From NCBI GenBank assembly GCA_964464965.1, contig CAYXHM010000003.1, positions 310,001 to 374,000 on the forward strand: a DNA stretch of 64,000 nucleotides, read 5' to 3'. The notes beneath the pieces were generated by a model. That model made no database searches. It was given only the letters and a program-made list of their open reading frames with translations, and was not told the DNA's origin. A program made the position numbers and the translations under genes. Each line of letters starts with the position of its first letter. Position 1 is the stretch's first letter. Source of the stretch: UBA5543 sp964464965. Its GTDB lineage: Bacteria > Bacteroidota > Bacteroidia > Chitinophagales > Chitinophagaceae. Positions 25,011 to 34,452 of this stretch are shown here, piece after piece.

Positions 25011-26633
25011 ATAGGAATTGCCGTTTAGTATTTCCATTGCTTTGGCCACCATATTATCGTCTTTGTAAGATATGCTGTAGTAGCCATTATCCCTGAACAG
25101 CATCCTGGCCAGCAGTGCTTTCATTTGCAGGGTGAAATAGTTTTTATTGTTGCCCTTTTTCAGCATCAATTCCACCACTTTACGTGTTTGCCTGTCTTGC
25201 ATACCCAGGTAACGGGCCACTAATGTATCTGCTTTAAACTTTGCATCGAATTCAGCTATGGACGTGTACTTTTTCAACGATGCCCTGTTTTTTATATAGT
25301 AGTCCCACACCACTGTTTTTACATTGTCGCTGAATATGAGGTCGAGTAGTGCGGTAGAAAGTTTATTGGTATCATACGGTACATATACATCAGGATATAT
25401 ACCCCCGCCACCATATACAACCCTGCCCCCCGAAGTGAAATAGCGGGTAGTGTCTTTGTTCTGTATGGTATCTACCCCTATCAGCTCGCCTGTATGGTAG
25501 CGGTTGATAAAGTCATTGTCATAAGCTTCCCTGCCGTTTTCAAAAGACCTTTGCAGGCTTCTGCCCGATGGTGTATAGTACTTTGCAATCGTTAGCCTTA
25601 GTGCAGAGCCATCTTCCAGGTCAAACTGGTCTTGCACCAATCCTTTCCCAAATGTACGGCGGCCTATCACTATACCCCGGTCCCAGTCTTGTACTGCGCC
25701 TGCCAGTATCTCGCTGGCCGATGCCGATTGCTCATCAACAAGTATTACCAGTTTACCTGTTTCAAAACCATCTTTCTCCCCGGCTATATATTTGCGTGCC
25801 ACAGAGTTTACTCCTTTTGTCATTACGATCATCTTATCGCCCGACAGGAATTCATCTGCTATTTGCTTGGCCGGTTCCATATAGCCGCCGGTATTTTGCC
25901 GCAGGTCCACTATGAGTTGTGTCATACCCTGTTGTTTCAGCGAGACAAGGTGTTTGGTAAACTCATCGTAGGTTGTGGCGCTGAAACGGTTTATTTTTAT
26001 GATACCGGTGTTTTTGTTCAGCATTACTGCAGCTTCTATGCTGTATTTGGGTATGGCATCACGCTTTAGTGTCACAACTCTTGCCTCCAGGGAAATAGGG
26101 TCCATCATGGTCAGGAATACCTTGCTGAATTGTTTGCCCTTCAGCATTTTGATGATGCGGCTGGACGTAATGCCCGTACCTGCTACAGTACTGTCACCTA
26201 CCTTTATCAGTTTATCGCCAATCTGTATGCCGGCTACCTCTGCGGGGCCATTTTCCATTACAGAAGTTATCTGTATCGTATCCTTTACTATAGAAAACTC
26301 TACCCCTATACCAAAAAAACTCCCTTCCAGGTCTTCATTTATGCCTTCGAGCTTATCTGCAGGTATATACAGGGTATGGGGGTCAAGGTGGCGGATAATA
26401 CCATTTACGGCATCATGGTACAGTGCATTCGCATCTACAGAATCTACATAGCGCGCGTTTATCAGGTCTATTATCTGTTCAATGCGATCATTCCGCTGTA
26501 TAATTGTGGTTATATCCCTTTTGTTACGCAGGGAGTCACGTAGTTTAAAGCCTATGATCATACCAGCTATTAGAGTAGCGGCAAGCAATAGCGGGGCCCA
26601 TAATTTCACTGTATTTCTGCTCTTTTCGCTCAT
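24990..26633 (-). CDS. S41-family C-terminal processing peptidase
   Basis: A 547-residue serine protease of the CtpA/Tsp type acting in the periplasm. An N-terminal membrane anchor (residues 11-29) is followed by a PDZ domain (about 85-175, with GIGVEFSIVKDTIQI and GDKLIKVGD) and the S41 catalytic domain: NTGGYMEPA near 248, VDEQSASASEIL with the nucleophilic Ser near 310, and the general-base Lys in FGKGLVQ near 334. The C-terminal 130 residues are helical. These proteases trim or degrade envelope proteins from their C-termini. Single-gene unit, convergent with and overlapping the HsdR-N gene. Confidence 0.92.
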   Translation of the reverse strand: MSEKSRNTVKLWAPLLLAATLIAGMIIGFKLRDSLRNKRDITTIIQRNDRIEQIIDLINARYVDSVDANALYHDAVNGIIRHLDPHTLYIPADKLEGINEDLEGSFFGIGVEFSIVKDTIQITSVMENGPAEVAGIQIGDKLIKVGDSTVAGTGITSSRIIKMLKGKQFSKVFLTMMDPISLEARVVTLKRDAIPKYSIEAAVMLNKNTGIIKINRFSATTYDEFTKHLVSLKQQGMTQLIVDLRQNTGGYMEPAKQIADEFLSGDKMIVMTKGVNSVARKYIAGEKDGFETGKLVILVDEQSASASEILAGAVQDWDRGIVIGRRTFGKGLVQDQFDLEDGSALRLTIAKYYTPSGRSLQRSFENGREAYDNDFINRYHTGELIGVDTIQNKDTTRYFTSGGRVVYGGGGIYPDVYVPYDTNKLSTALLDLIFSDNVKTVVWDYYIKNRASLKKYTSIAEFDAKFKADTLVARYLGMQDRQTRKVVELMLKKGNNKNYFTLQMKALLARMLFRDNGYYSISYKDDNMVAKAMEILNGNSYSAIISR

Positions 26634-26775
26634 CAGGCTTTACAAAGTGGCTGCAAAGTTAAAGGGTATTTATCATTAAATAATATCAGCTTTCAGAATA
26701 CGGTTATATTGCCCGGCTTACGATTATCATTATGAAAACGGGCATTCAGAAATTCAGATTTTCCTACATTAGCAT

Positions 26776-27615
26776 ATGGCTTCAATTCTCATAGCTGAAA
26801 GCGGATCGACAAAAACTGACTGGTACCTGTCGGATATTACAAAAAAACCGTACCGCCTGAAGACAGGAGGTATCAACCCATACCTGCAAACACCGCAGGA
26901 AATAGAGCATATGCTTGCAGGAGAGTTTAAAAAGGGTAAATACAATCCCGACGAGATATACTTTTACGGCGCAGGCGCAGGTACAGCAGAAAAGCAGGCA
27001 GAGCTAAAGAAGGTGCTGGCCCGGTATTTCGGAACAACAAAGGTGGAGGTAAAAAGTGACCTTACAGCGGCTGCCAGGGGCATGTGCGGTACCTCAAAAG
27101 GTGTGGTGGCTATACTGGGCACAGGCAGCAATTCAGGGTATTATGATGGCAAAGCTGTAAAAAACAGTATGCCATCGCTGGGATATATAGTGGGTGATGA
27201 GGGCAGTGGCAACCATATGGGCAAGCGGGTATTGCGTTACTATGCTTACAAAACCTTTGATGACGAACTGAATACTGCTTTTGAACAGCTATTCGGCACC
27301 GATCTTAATACTATGCGGCACCATATATACAAAGAGCCTTTTGCCAACCGCTACCTGGCACAGTTTACCCGCCTGCTGGCAGAACACAGGGGGCACTATA
27401 TGGTAGAGAATATAATAGAAGACAGCCTGAACGAGTTCTTTCACAACCACATACTGAAATACAGGGAAAGCTGGAAACACCCCATACATTTCACAGGTTC
27501 AGTTGCTTATGAGTTCAGGGATGTTATTGCGGAAATGTGTGCCCAAACCGAGCTCACCTTGGGCAAAATAGCCCGCAGCCCGCTGGATGGGCTGATAGAG
27601 TTTCACCATCGCTGA
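26776..27615 (+). CDS. N-acetylglucosamine kinase-like BadF/BadG-type ATPase
   Basis: A 279-residue sugar kinase of the ASKHA fold. The phosphate-1 motif is at the N-terminus (AESGSTKTDWYL), the phosphate-2 loop is VAILGTGSNSGYYDG near residue 113, followed by GYIVGDEGSGNHMGKR, the family's substrate signature. A late adenosine motif is FTGSVAYEF. It phosphorylates an amino sugar, most likely N-acetylglucosamine in cell-wall or chitin salvage, by family analogy. Single gene, no signal peptide, cytosolic. Confidence 0.85.
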   Translation: MASILIAESGSTKTDWYLSDITKKPYRLKTGGINPYLQTPQEIEHMLAGEFKKGKYNPDEIYFYGAGAGTAEKQAELKKVLARYFGTTKVEVKSDLTAAARGMCGTSKGVVAILGTGSNSGYYDGKAVKNSMPSLGYIVGDEGSGNHMGKRVLRYYAYKTFDDELNTAFEQLFGTDLNTMRHHIYKEPFANRYLAQFTRLLAEHRGHYMVENIIEDSLNEFFHNHILKYRESWKHPIHFTGSVAYEFRDVIAEMCAQTELTLGKIARSPLDGLIEFHHR

Positions 27616-27714
27616 TTCACTCCGTTTTACACGTTGATATTTTAATCATCCAACTCGTCCATACCAGGATGTGTGCAATGGTTGCTTGCTTATTTCTCAA
27701 TGGGCTATAAAACA

Positions 27715-27742
27715 AAAGCCCTGCGGATATCCGCAGGGCTTT
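27715..27742. terminator. Bidirectional intrinsic terminator
   Basis: A perfect 28-bp palindrome (AAAGCCCTGCGGAT joined directly to its complement) with flanking A- and T-rich ends. It separates the convergent kinase and OmpA-like genes. Confidence 0.85.
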
Positions 27743-27771
27743 CAATATTTAAAACTATTTCAGTTTTTATC

Positions 27772-29565
27772 TTAGTTCCTCCTCAGGTTAGGGAATGGAG
27801 GTGCTACGTTAGCAGGACCTTCTTCACCTGGCAGAGCAGAACGGTACATTACTGAGTTAGGATCGCCCGCCTGGCCATATTGGAATATGAAACGGTTACG
27901 GTCGATACCATGTTTTTCGCTCATGTACTCAATGATTGAGTTAACACGATCCCAAGAACGTTGCTGTTGTACTTTGCTTTCGTTACCGGCACCGATGATA
28001 ACCACTTTACAAGTTGGGTTAGCCATCATTTGTGCAGCAAGGCTAGACAATTGAGCTTGTGCTGAAGGAGCTATAGCAGCAGAGCTACCAGTGAAGATGA
28101 TGCTACCGGCGCCTATGTTACCACAAGCAGGACCTGCAGAACCACAACCATCAGGACAAGGGCATTTACCAACACCATCCGCATCAACAGGCTGACACTC
28201 AGTTGGAGTAATCAATTGCTTATCGCGATCATCAGGAACACCATCACCATCTGTATCAAGTGGGCAACCATGACTGTCAACAGCTACACCCATTGGAGTA
28301 CCAGGGCATTTGTCGAATTGGTCAGTGATACCATCACCATCAGAATCAGGCAAGGTTGGATCTGGAAGGATCATATGACGTGGGTAGCTCAGCTCGTTGT
28401 AAGCGTGATCCAGTGGGTTCAGCCAGTATAGAGGCTCAACACTCTTAGATTTGTTACCCAGGTTGAAGTTAAGACCCAGAGACAGGTAGTTGATACCATC
28501 GTTACCCCTAGACATTACAGGAGAACCTGTAACTTGCTGAGACCAACGCTGACCATCTAACAGGTCATCATCCCAAGGACGAGTAACGCGGTCTTCTATA
28601 GACAGGTTGATACGTGGGCTAAGTTTGATTTGCATACCAACACCGAAGCTTGGAGCAAAGTTCAACGTAGCATAGTTGTTGCTTGGAGAACCGAAGATAC
28701 CCGGGCGACGACGTTTTGCTTCACTTTCAGCAGGAGTTTCATAAGACTCATCCATACCGGCCATCAAAGCGTCTTTGATTTGCTTTTTGTTTTCGTCTAT
28801 CTGTGCGTAGTTTGCGCTTACTTGTTCAAACAGCTCTTGTGTGCTGTTGTCTTTGTTAGCATAACGTGCACCTGCTGCGTCCCTTGTATTTACGTGGGTA
28901 CGGTAAGCGATAGCACCAAGACCTACCAAACCATACAGGGTAACACCTGTTTTAGCTTTGTGGAACCTGATATTGTGTAAAGTACCCATCAGGTCTAAGT
29001 TCAACTGGTGAGCCTCCATCCTGTAGTTCCAGAATACTGGGTCAGTTGTAAAACCTGAAGGAGTGTTAACAAGACCGGGGATACCTGGTACAGGCTGGTA
29101 GTTGTTATTACCATAAGCCCATGCCGGGTTGAACCTGTAGTTCCTGTCTTCCTGCCATGCAAGACCTTTAGCTACGCCGTAGTTGTACTGCAGACGTGTA
29201 GAAAGGAAATAACCCCATGACTTACGAATGTGCGCGTGAACACCTAAACCTCCACCACCTTTCTGGAAGAAGAAGCGTGTAGGAACGTCGCCTGATACGT
29301 TGTACATACCACCCCCTACACCAATTTCCCACATGTTGCGTGGCTTGGCAGGGAATGCGTATTGATTATTCAAAAATTTGCGATGTTGGTTCATGCGATA
29401 CTTTGGGACATAGCTTGAATCCAGTACATCATAACTTTCACCGCGATAAGTCATATCACGTCCAGACCATTGGGCCGGCTGTGATGTGCCATCTTGAGCA
29501 AATACCGTTTGTGCAGCTAATAAGCTACATACACCGGCTAGTAAAAAGTACTTCTTGTTGACCAT
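27772..29565 (-). CDS. OmpA-like outer-membrane protein with thrombospondin type 3 repeats
   Basis: A 597-residue outer-membrane protein. Signal peptide (ends TVFAQ), a membrane beta-barrel of about 350 residues (WEIGVGGGMYNVSGD, KSWGYFLSTRLQYNYG), calcium-binding-type thrombospondin repeats near 405-450 (LPDSDGDGITDQFDKC, LDTDGDGVPDDRD), a Cys-rich link (CPCPDGCGS), and an OmpA-like C-terminal domain. In that domain the usual peptidoglycan-binding Asp of GHTD is replaced (GAGN), while the Arg is kept. Codon use is strongly biased and the promoter is a perfect consensus, both signs of an abundant protein. Confidence 0.88.
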   Translation of the reverse strand: MVNKKYFLLAGVCSLLAAQTVFAQDGTSQPAQWSGRDMTYRGESYDVLDSSYVPKYRMNQHRKFLNNQYAFPAKPRNMWEIGVGGGMYNVSGDVPTRFFFQKGGGGLGVHAHIRKSWGYFLSTRLQYNYGVAKGLAWQEDRNYRFNPAWAYGNNNYQPVPGIPGLVNTPSGFTTDPVFWNYRMEAHQLNLDLMGTLHNIRFHKAKTGVTLYGLVGLGAIAYRTHVNTRDAAGARYANKDNSTQELFEQVSANYAQIDENKKQIKDALMAGMDESYETPAESEAKRRRPGIFGSPSNNYATLNFAPSFGVGMQIKLSPRINLSIEDRVTRPWDDDLLDGQRWSQQVTGSPVMSRGNDGINYLSLGLNFNLGNKSKSVEPLYWLNPLDHAYNELSYPRHMILPDPTLPDSDGDGITDQFDKCPGTPMGVAVDSHGCPLDTDGDGVPDDRDKQLITPTECQPVDADGVGKCPCPDGCGSAGPACGNIGAGSIIFTGSSAAIAPSAQAQLSSLAAQMMANPTCKVVIIGAGNESKVQQQRSWDRVNSIIEYMSEKHGIDRNRFIFQYGQAGDPNSVMYRSALPGEEGPANVAPPFPNLRRN

Positions 29566-29619
29566 AACAGATTGTATTTGTTAATATTATTTTTGGTTAA
29601 CCTTAAACAATAATTGCAG

Positions 29620-29651
29620 CAAAGGTATATTTAACGTTTTGAAAAAACAAA
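29620..29651 (-). promoter_or_regulatory. Consensus promoter of the OmpA-like gene
   Basis: On the minus strand TTTG (29648-29651) and TACCTTTG (29620-29627) are separated by 20 bp, a full match to the Bacteroidetes consensus. The leader to the ATG at 29565 is about 48 nt and contains a GGTTAACC palindrome at 29595-29602. Confidence 0.8.
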
Positions 29652-29842
29652 GAACAAAAATAAAAGTTTTATGACTTCTTTTGCTTCTGTCTGTGTTATT
29701 TCTACATGAAACGCTCAAGTAAAATAAAAGTTTAAAAATTGTTTTTTCTATTTAACTACAGCGTTTTATATGTCAAAGAACTACTTTTACGGGCAAAAAT
29801 ACAAGTATATCGTTGTTAATATGAGGTTATTGCACCATACAA

Positions 29843-30805
29843 ATGGAACTTGTTAAACAGGTAATAGGCACAGAGCTTGCATTGTTCGAGAAGAAATTCT
29901 CCGAACATGTAAAAGGGGCAAACCCCTTGCTGGACAAAATAATGAAGTTTATCATCAAGCGTAAGGGCAAGCAGATGCGCCCTATGTTTGTATTGCTATG
30001 TGCGGATATAGCCGGCGGTATTAAAGAAGATACCTACCGCGCAGCGTCTCTTATAGAACTGCTGCATACGGCCACACTGGTACATGATGATGTGGTGGAC
30101 AACTCTATGATACGCCGCAACTTCTTCTCTATCAATGCTTTATGGAAAAATAAGATAGCTGTGCTGGTTGGAGACTATTTGCTGTCTAAAGGGTTGCTAC
30201 TTTCTTTGGAAAATGATGATTACCAGATACTTAAGATAACTTCACGGGCAGTAAAAGAGATGAGTGAGGGCGAGCTGCTGCAAATGGAAAAAGCCCGCAA
30301 GCTTGACATTGAAGAAAAAACATATTTTGATATTATAAGAGGTAAGACTTCTTCCCTGCTTTCTGCTGCCTGCTCGGCGGGGGCATTCTCATCTTCAAAA
30401 GACGATAGTGTCACCGAATTTTTCCGCCTGTTTGGAGAATATGTAGGCATCGCCTTCCAGATAAAGGATGACCTGTTCGATTACGGGCAGGATAATATTG
30501 GCAAACCAACGGGTATAGATATCAAGGAAAAGAAAATGACCCTTCCTTTAATATATACCCTCAATAATGCTGACCGGGAAACGAAGCGGAAAATCATATA
30601 TATAGTAAAAAATCAGAATACAGATAAGGCTAAAGTGGAAGAGGTCATCGGCTATGTCCACAAGTCAGGAGGGATAGAGTATTCTGTACAGAAAATGAAG
30701 GAATACCAGGCCAAGGCATTAGAAATGCTGGATCAATACCCGGACAGTCCTGCCAGGCAGGCCCTTATAGAGCTGGTCAATTACGTGATAGACCGGAAGT
30801 ATTAA
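29843..30805 (+). CDS. Polyprenyl diphosphate synthase (trans-isoprenyl type)
   Basis: A 320-residue enzyme that lengthens allylic diphosphates with isopentenyl diphosphate. The first Asp-rich motif is LVHDDVVDNS near residue 80 and the second is FQIKDDLFDYG near residue 212; GKQMRPMFVLL and KGKTSSL-type segments (RGKTSSLLSAAC) bind diphosphate. No bulky residue pattern was used to guess chain length; octaprenyl-type products for quinones would be typical. The uvrA start is 70 nt downstream on the same strand. Confidence 0.92.
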   Translation: MELVKQVIGTELALFEKKFSEHVKGANPLLDKIMKFIIKRKGKQMRPMFVLLCADIAGGIKEDTYRAASLIELLHTATLVHDDVVDNSMIRRNFFSINALWKNKIAVLVGDYLLSKGLLLSLENDDYQILKITSRAVKEMSEGELLQMEKARKLDIEEKTYFDIIRGKTSSLLSAACSAGAFSSSKDDSVTEFFRLFGEYVGIAFQIKDDLFDYGQDNIGKPTGIDIKEKKMTLPLIYTLNNADRETKRKIIYIVKNQNTDKAKVEEVIGYVHKSGGIEYSVQKMKEYQAKALEMLDQYPDSPARQALIELVNYVIDRKY

Positions 30806-30875
30806 GCCTGAATAATAACAGCCGCCTTCAAACCGATTGCGATTATCATTGTTTAAATTGCAACCCGGAGAAATT

Positions 30876-33731
30876 ATGGCAACAAAAGACAAGACTGCAC
30901 CATCTAAAGGTTTTATTGAGGTTTGTGGTGCAAGGGTGCACAATCTTAAAAACCTGGATGTCAGCATCCCCAAAAATCAGTTAGTAGTTATTACAGGCAT
31001 CAGTGGGTCAGGAAAATCTTCCCTGGCCTTCGATACCATTTTTGCAGAGGGGCAGCGCCGCTATATGGAGAGCTTTGCCGCTTATGCCCGCCAGTTCCTG
31101 GGAGACCTGGAGCGGCCCGATGTAGATAAGATAAGTGGCCTGTCGCCGGTTATATCCATAGAGCAGAAAACCACCAACCGCAATCCGCGTTCTACAGTGG
31201 GTACAGTTACAGAGGTGTACGACTTTATGCGCCTGCTCTACGCCCGTGCGTCAGATGCCTATTCTTACAATACCGGCAAAAAAATGGTGCGCTTCAGCGA
31301 AGAAGAAATATCTGCGCATGTAGAAGAAAATTTTTCGGGGAAAAAAATAGCATTGCTGGCACCAATAGTGCGCGGGCGTAAAGGCCATTACCGGGAATTG
31401 TTTGAGCAGCTGCGCAAGCAGGGCTTTGTAAAAGTGCGTGTTGATGGCGAGGTAACGGAACTGCGCGAGCGTATGCAACTGGACCGCTACAAAATACATG
31501 ATATAGAACTGGTGATAGACCGCCTGCAGGTAATACCGGAAGCCAAAGCACGCATCAGCCAGAGCATACAGAAGTCTTTGCAAATGGGTAAAGACCTGAT
31601 GTTCATACTGGATATAGATACCAACGCCATTTCGCAATACAGTAAAACACTGATGTGCGCGGAAACAGGACTGGCTTACGAAGAGCCATCACCCAATACG
31701 TTCTCTTTCAACTCACCTTATGGCGCCTGCCCGCGATGTAAAGGGCTGGGTAGTGTGTACCAGGTAAATATGGATGAGGTATTGCCCGACCATGAAAAGA
31801 GCATCAGCGATGGGGCTATCGCACCACTCGGCGGTGAGCGTGAATCATGGACTTTCAAGCAGGCTACCATCATCGCAAAAAAGAATAAGATACCGCTGAA
31901 TAAACCTATAAAAGATTTAAACCCCAAGCACCTGAACATATTGCTGTATGGCAACGAAGAGGGGGTGATTACTTACGAGGGCAGCGACGAGGTAAGCTAT
32001 ACAGACCAGGTGACAGAGCATAACTACGAGGGCATAGTTAACATGCTGCTGCGCTGGTTTACAGAAACAGCATCCGAACCTATACGGGACTGGGCAGAGG
32101 GATATATGCAACTGAATACCTGCCCTGAATGTAATGGGGCACGCCTGAAAAAAGAAAGCCTCTGGTTTAAGGTTGATAACAAAAATATTGCAGAACTGTC
32201 AGAGATGTCATTGCAGAAGCTGGCAGACTGGTTTGAAGGACTGGATAAGAGACTGAATAAAAAACAACAGGTAATAGGCAAAGACATTCTGAAAGAGATA
32301 AGCGACCGCCTATCCTTCCTGCTGGATGTGGGGCTGCACTACCTGACCGTAAACCGGCCTACCCGTACACTAAGCGGAGGCGAATCGCAACGCATCAGGC
32401 TGGCTACGCAAATAGGCTCGCAGCTTACAGGAATTACGTACATACTGGATGAGCCAAGTATAGGCCTGCACCAGCGCGATAACGAACGGCTGATACATGC
32501 GCTGCAAAACCTGCGCGACAGCGGCAACTCTGTACTGGTGGTAGAGCACGATAAAGATATAATGCTGGCGGCCGACCACCTGATAGATATAGGGCCAGCG
32601 GCGGGCATACATGGCGGGCGCATAGTAAGCCAGGGCACACCGGCAGAGGTGCTGAAGACACACACAAAAACCGCAGGCTACCTGAACCATGAGCTGGCAA
32701 TAAAAGTACCGGAAGAACGTCGCAAAGGCAATGGCAAAATGCTGAAGCTGACCGGCGTAACGGGTAACAACCTGAAAAATGTTTCAGTGGAATTTCCGCT
32801 GGGTACATTTATATGCGTAACAGGTGTATCGGGCAGTGGTAAGAGTACGCTCATTAACGAAACACTGTACCCGCTGCTGGCAAAACATTGCTACCCCAAC
32901 TTTAAGCAACAGCCCATGCCGCACAAAAAAGTGAGCGGGCTGGAGCATATAGATAAGGTAGTAGAAATAGACCAGAGCCCTATAGGCAGAACACCCCGTA
33001 GCAACCCCGCTACCTACTGCGGATTTTTTACGGACGTGCGCACGCTGTTTGCCCAAATACCGGAAGCTAAAATCCGTGGTTATAATGCAGGGCGTTTCTC
33101 TTTTAATGTAAAAGGCGGCCGCTGTGAAGAATGCCGGGGTGGTGGTATGCGCGTGATAGAAATGAACTTCCTGCCCGATGTATATGTGCCTTGCGAGAAA
33201 TGTAACGGCAGACGCTACAACAGGGAGACGCTGGAGATACGCTATAAAGGGAAATCTATAGCCGATGTGCTGGACATGACGGTGGATGAAGCGGTGGAAT
33301 TTTTTAAAAATGTACATTACCTGCACAGGCGCATAAAAACCCTGCAGGATGTGGGCCTTGGATATGTAACACTGGGGCAAAGTGCGGTAACACTAAGCGG
33401 CGGCGAAGCACAGCGTGTGAAACTGGCGACAGAACTTTCTAAGCGCGATACTGGTCAAACTATTTATATACTGGATGAGCCTACAACCGGCCTTCACTTC
33501 CAGGATATAGAACATTTGCTGGAAGTGCTGAACAGGCTGGTAGAACGCAACAATACCGTGCTGGTGATAGAGCACAATATGGATGTGATAAAAGTAGCGG
33601 ACTATGTGCTGGATATGGGCCCTGAAGGCGGCAATGGGGGTGGTACTGTTATAGCCAGCGGCACACCGGAAGATATCATCAAAGTAAAAGAAAGCCATAC
33701 GGGCAGATTTCTTAAAGCGGAGTTGAGATAA
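30876..33731 (+). CDS. uvrA: UvrA excinuclease subunit A
   Basis: The 951-residue DNA-damage recognition ATPase of nucleotide excision repair. The ATG at 30876 with GGAG 5 nt upstream is preferred over a TTG 13 codons earlier. ATPase I: Walker A GISGSGKSS; signature LSGGESQR; DEPSIGLHQRD. ATPase II: Walker A GVSGSGKST; signature LSGGEAQR; DEPTTGLHFQD. Zinc modules: CPRC/CPEC in the first half and CEECRGGG / CEKCNGRRYN in the second. All UvrA landmarks are intact and the length is normal. UvrB and UvrC are not in the window. Confidence 0.97.
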   Translation: MATKDKTAPSKGFIEVCGARVHNLKNLDVSIPKNQLVVITGISGSGKSSLAFDTIFAEGQRRYMESFAAYARQFLGDLERPDVDKISGLSPVISIEQKTTNRNPRSTVGTVTEVYDFMRLLYARASDAYSYNTGKKMVRFSEEEISAHVEENFSGKKIALLAPIVRGRKGHYRELFEQLRKQGFVKVRVDGEVTELRERMQLDRYKIHDIELVIDRLQVIPEAKARISQSIQKSLQMGKDLMFILDIDTNAISQYSKTLMCAETGLAYEEPSPNTFSFNSPYGACPRCKGLGSVYQVNMDEVLPDHEKSISDGAIAPLGGERESWTFKQATIIAKKNKIPLNKPIKDLNPKHLNILLYGNEEGVITYEGSDEVSYTDQVTEHNYEGIVNMLLRWFTETASEPIRDWAEGYMQLNTCPECNGARLKKESLWFKVDNKNIAELSEMSLQKLADWFEGLDKRLNKKQQVIGKDILKEISDRLSFLLDVGLHYLTVNRPTRTLSGGESQRIRLATQIGSQLTGITYILDEPSIGLHQRDNERLIHALQNLRDSGNSVLVVEHDKDIMLAADHLIDIGPAAGIHGGRIVSQGTPAEVLKTHTKTAGYLNHELAIKVPEERRKGNGKMLKLTGVTGNNLKNVSVEFPLGTFICVTGVSGSGKSTLINETLYPLLAKHCYPNFKQQPMPHKKVSGLEHIDKVVEIDQSPIGRTPRSNPATYCGFFTDVRTLFAQIPEAKIRGYNAGRFSFNVKGGRCEECRGGGMRVIEMNFLPDVYVPCEKCNGRRYNRETLEIRYKGKSIADVLDMTVDEAVEFFKNVHYLHRRIKTLQDVGLGYVTLGQSAVTLSGGEAQRVKLATELSKRDTGQTIYILDEPTTGLHFQDIEHLLEVLNRLVERNNTVLVIEHNMDVIKVADYVLDMGPEGGNGGGTVIASGTPEDIIKVKESHTGRFLKAELR

Positions 33732-33793
33732 GGGCATATATATTTGCTAATATTGCTGCCGGTGAAAGAAACTAATAATAAAGAAAATAGATT

Positions 33794-34369
33794 ATGGCTT
33801 TAGATAGCATGAAGATATTTGATACAGTGGAACAGCATTTTAAGATAGCGCTTACAGAAGACGAAGTGGACGAAAGTAACACTGTTGGGGAAATAGCGGA
33901 TGCTGTTTGCAGGCATATCAATTTTAAAGGTACCGGTAAAAGTAAGCATGAGATGATGTTTGATCTGTTGTATGATTACATTCCGCTGGAGTTTGGGCAC
34001 CCGGCAGAAGAATTCAGCTTATCTACGGTTTTAAGGGATTTTATGCCCGTAGCCCGCGCGCAGATGTACTGGGATAAACTGGCTGCTGATTTTGATATAG
34101 AATTGCCCATGCTGAAACCGGCAGATGTAAACCCGCGCATAAGTGCTGATAGCCTGCTGCAGGGCGAGTCGTTGAGGGACTATACAATAAATGACCTCAT
34201 CAACTGGATACTGGCGCTGAACTATGAAAAACTGATAGCTGTAAATAAGCTGGTAAATAAAGAGGAAGTGGAAAGAGTGGTTACTGGTATAGTGAACGAG
34301 ATAACCGGCATAGGTGTAGAAGATATTGAGCCACACCATGATATGGCGAAGGATCTGGGCATACGTTAA
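33794..34369 (+). CDS. Acyl-carrier-like protein, apparently circularly permuted
   Basis: A 191-residue acidic protein. Residues 2-38 (ALDSMKIFDTVEQHF, KIALTEDEVDESNTVGEI) align without gaps to the second half of acyl carrier protein, from the phosphopantetheine Ser onward, but Ala2 sits at the Ser position. Residues 155-191 (VERVVTGIVNEITGIGVED, HHDMAKDLGIR) match the first half and stop right after the DLG that precedes that Ser. Residues 53-140 resemble a complete ACP-type fold (WDKLAADFDIELP, YTINDLINWI) without the Ser. Comparison is by eye. It starts 62 nt after uvrA; no lipid-synthesis gene is adjacent. An alternative is an unrelated helical protein. Confidence 0.55.
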   Translation: MALDSMKIFDTVEQHFKIALTEDEVDESNTVGEIADAVCRHINFKGTGKSKHEMMFDLLYDYIPLEFGHPAEEFSLSTVLRDFMPVARAQMYWDKLAADFDIELPMLKPADVNPRISADSLLQGESLRDYTINDLINWILALNYEKLIAVNKLVNKEEVERVVTGIVNEITGIGVEDIEPHHDMAKDLGIR

Positions 34370-34394
34370 TTTAAAAGCTGAAAGTATTATATTA

Positions 34395-34430
34395 AAAAAT
34401 CCCGTCGTGCTGTATGCAGACGGGATTTTT
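34395..34430. terminator. Bidirectional intrinsic terminator
   Basis: AAAAATCCCGTC / GACGGGATTTTT with a 12-nt loop, between the convergent acyl-carrier-like and EGF-like lipoprotein genes. Confidence 0.85.
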
Positions 34431-34452
34431 AAATATTATCAGTATTGTTATA

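Noticed and set aside
32784..33380. Minus-strand open frame of 198 codons inside uvrA
   Set aside because: uvrA is intact and conserved here; the frame is antisense.
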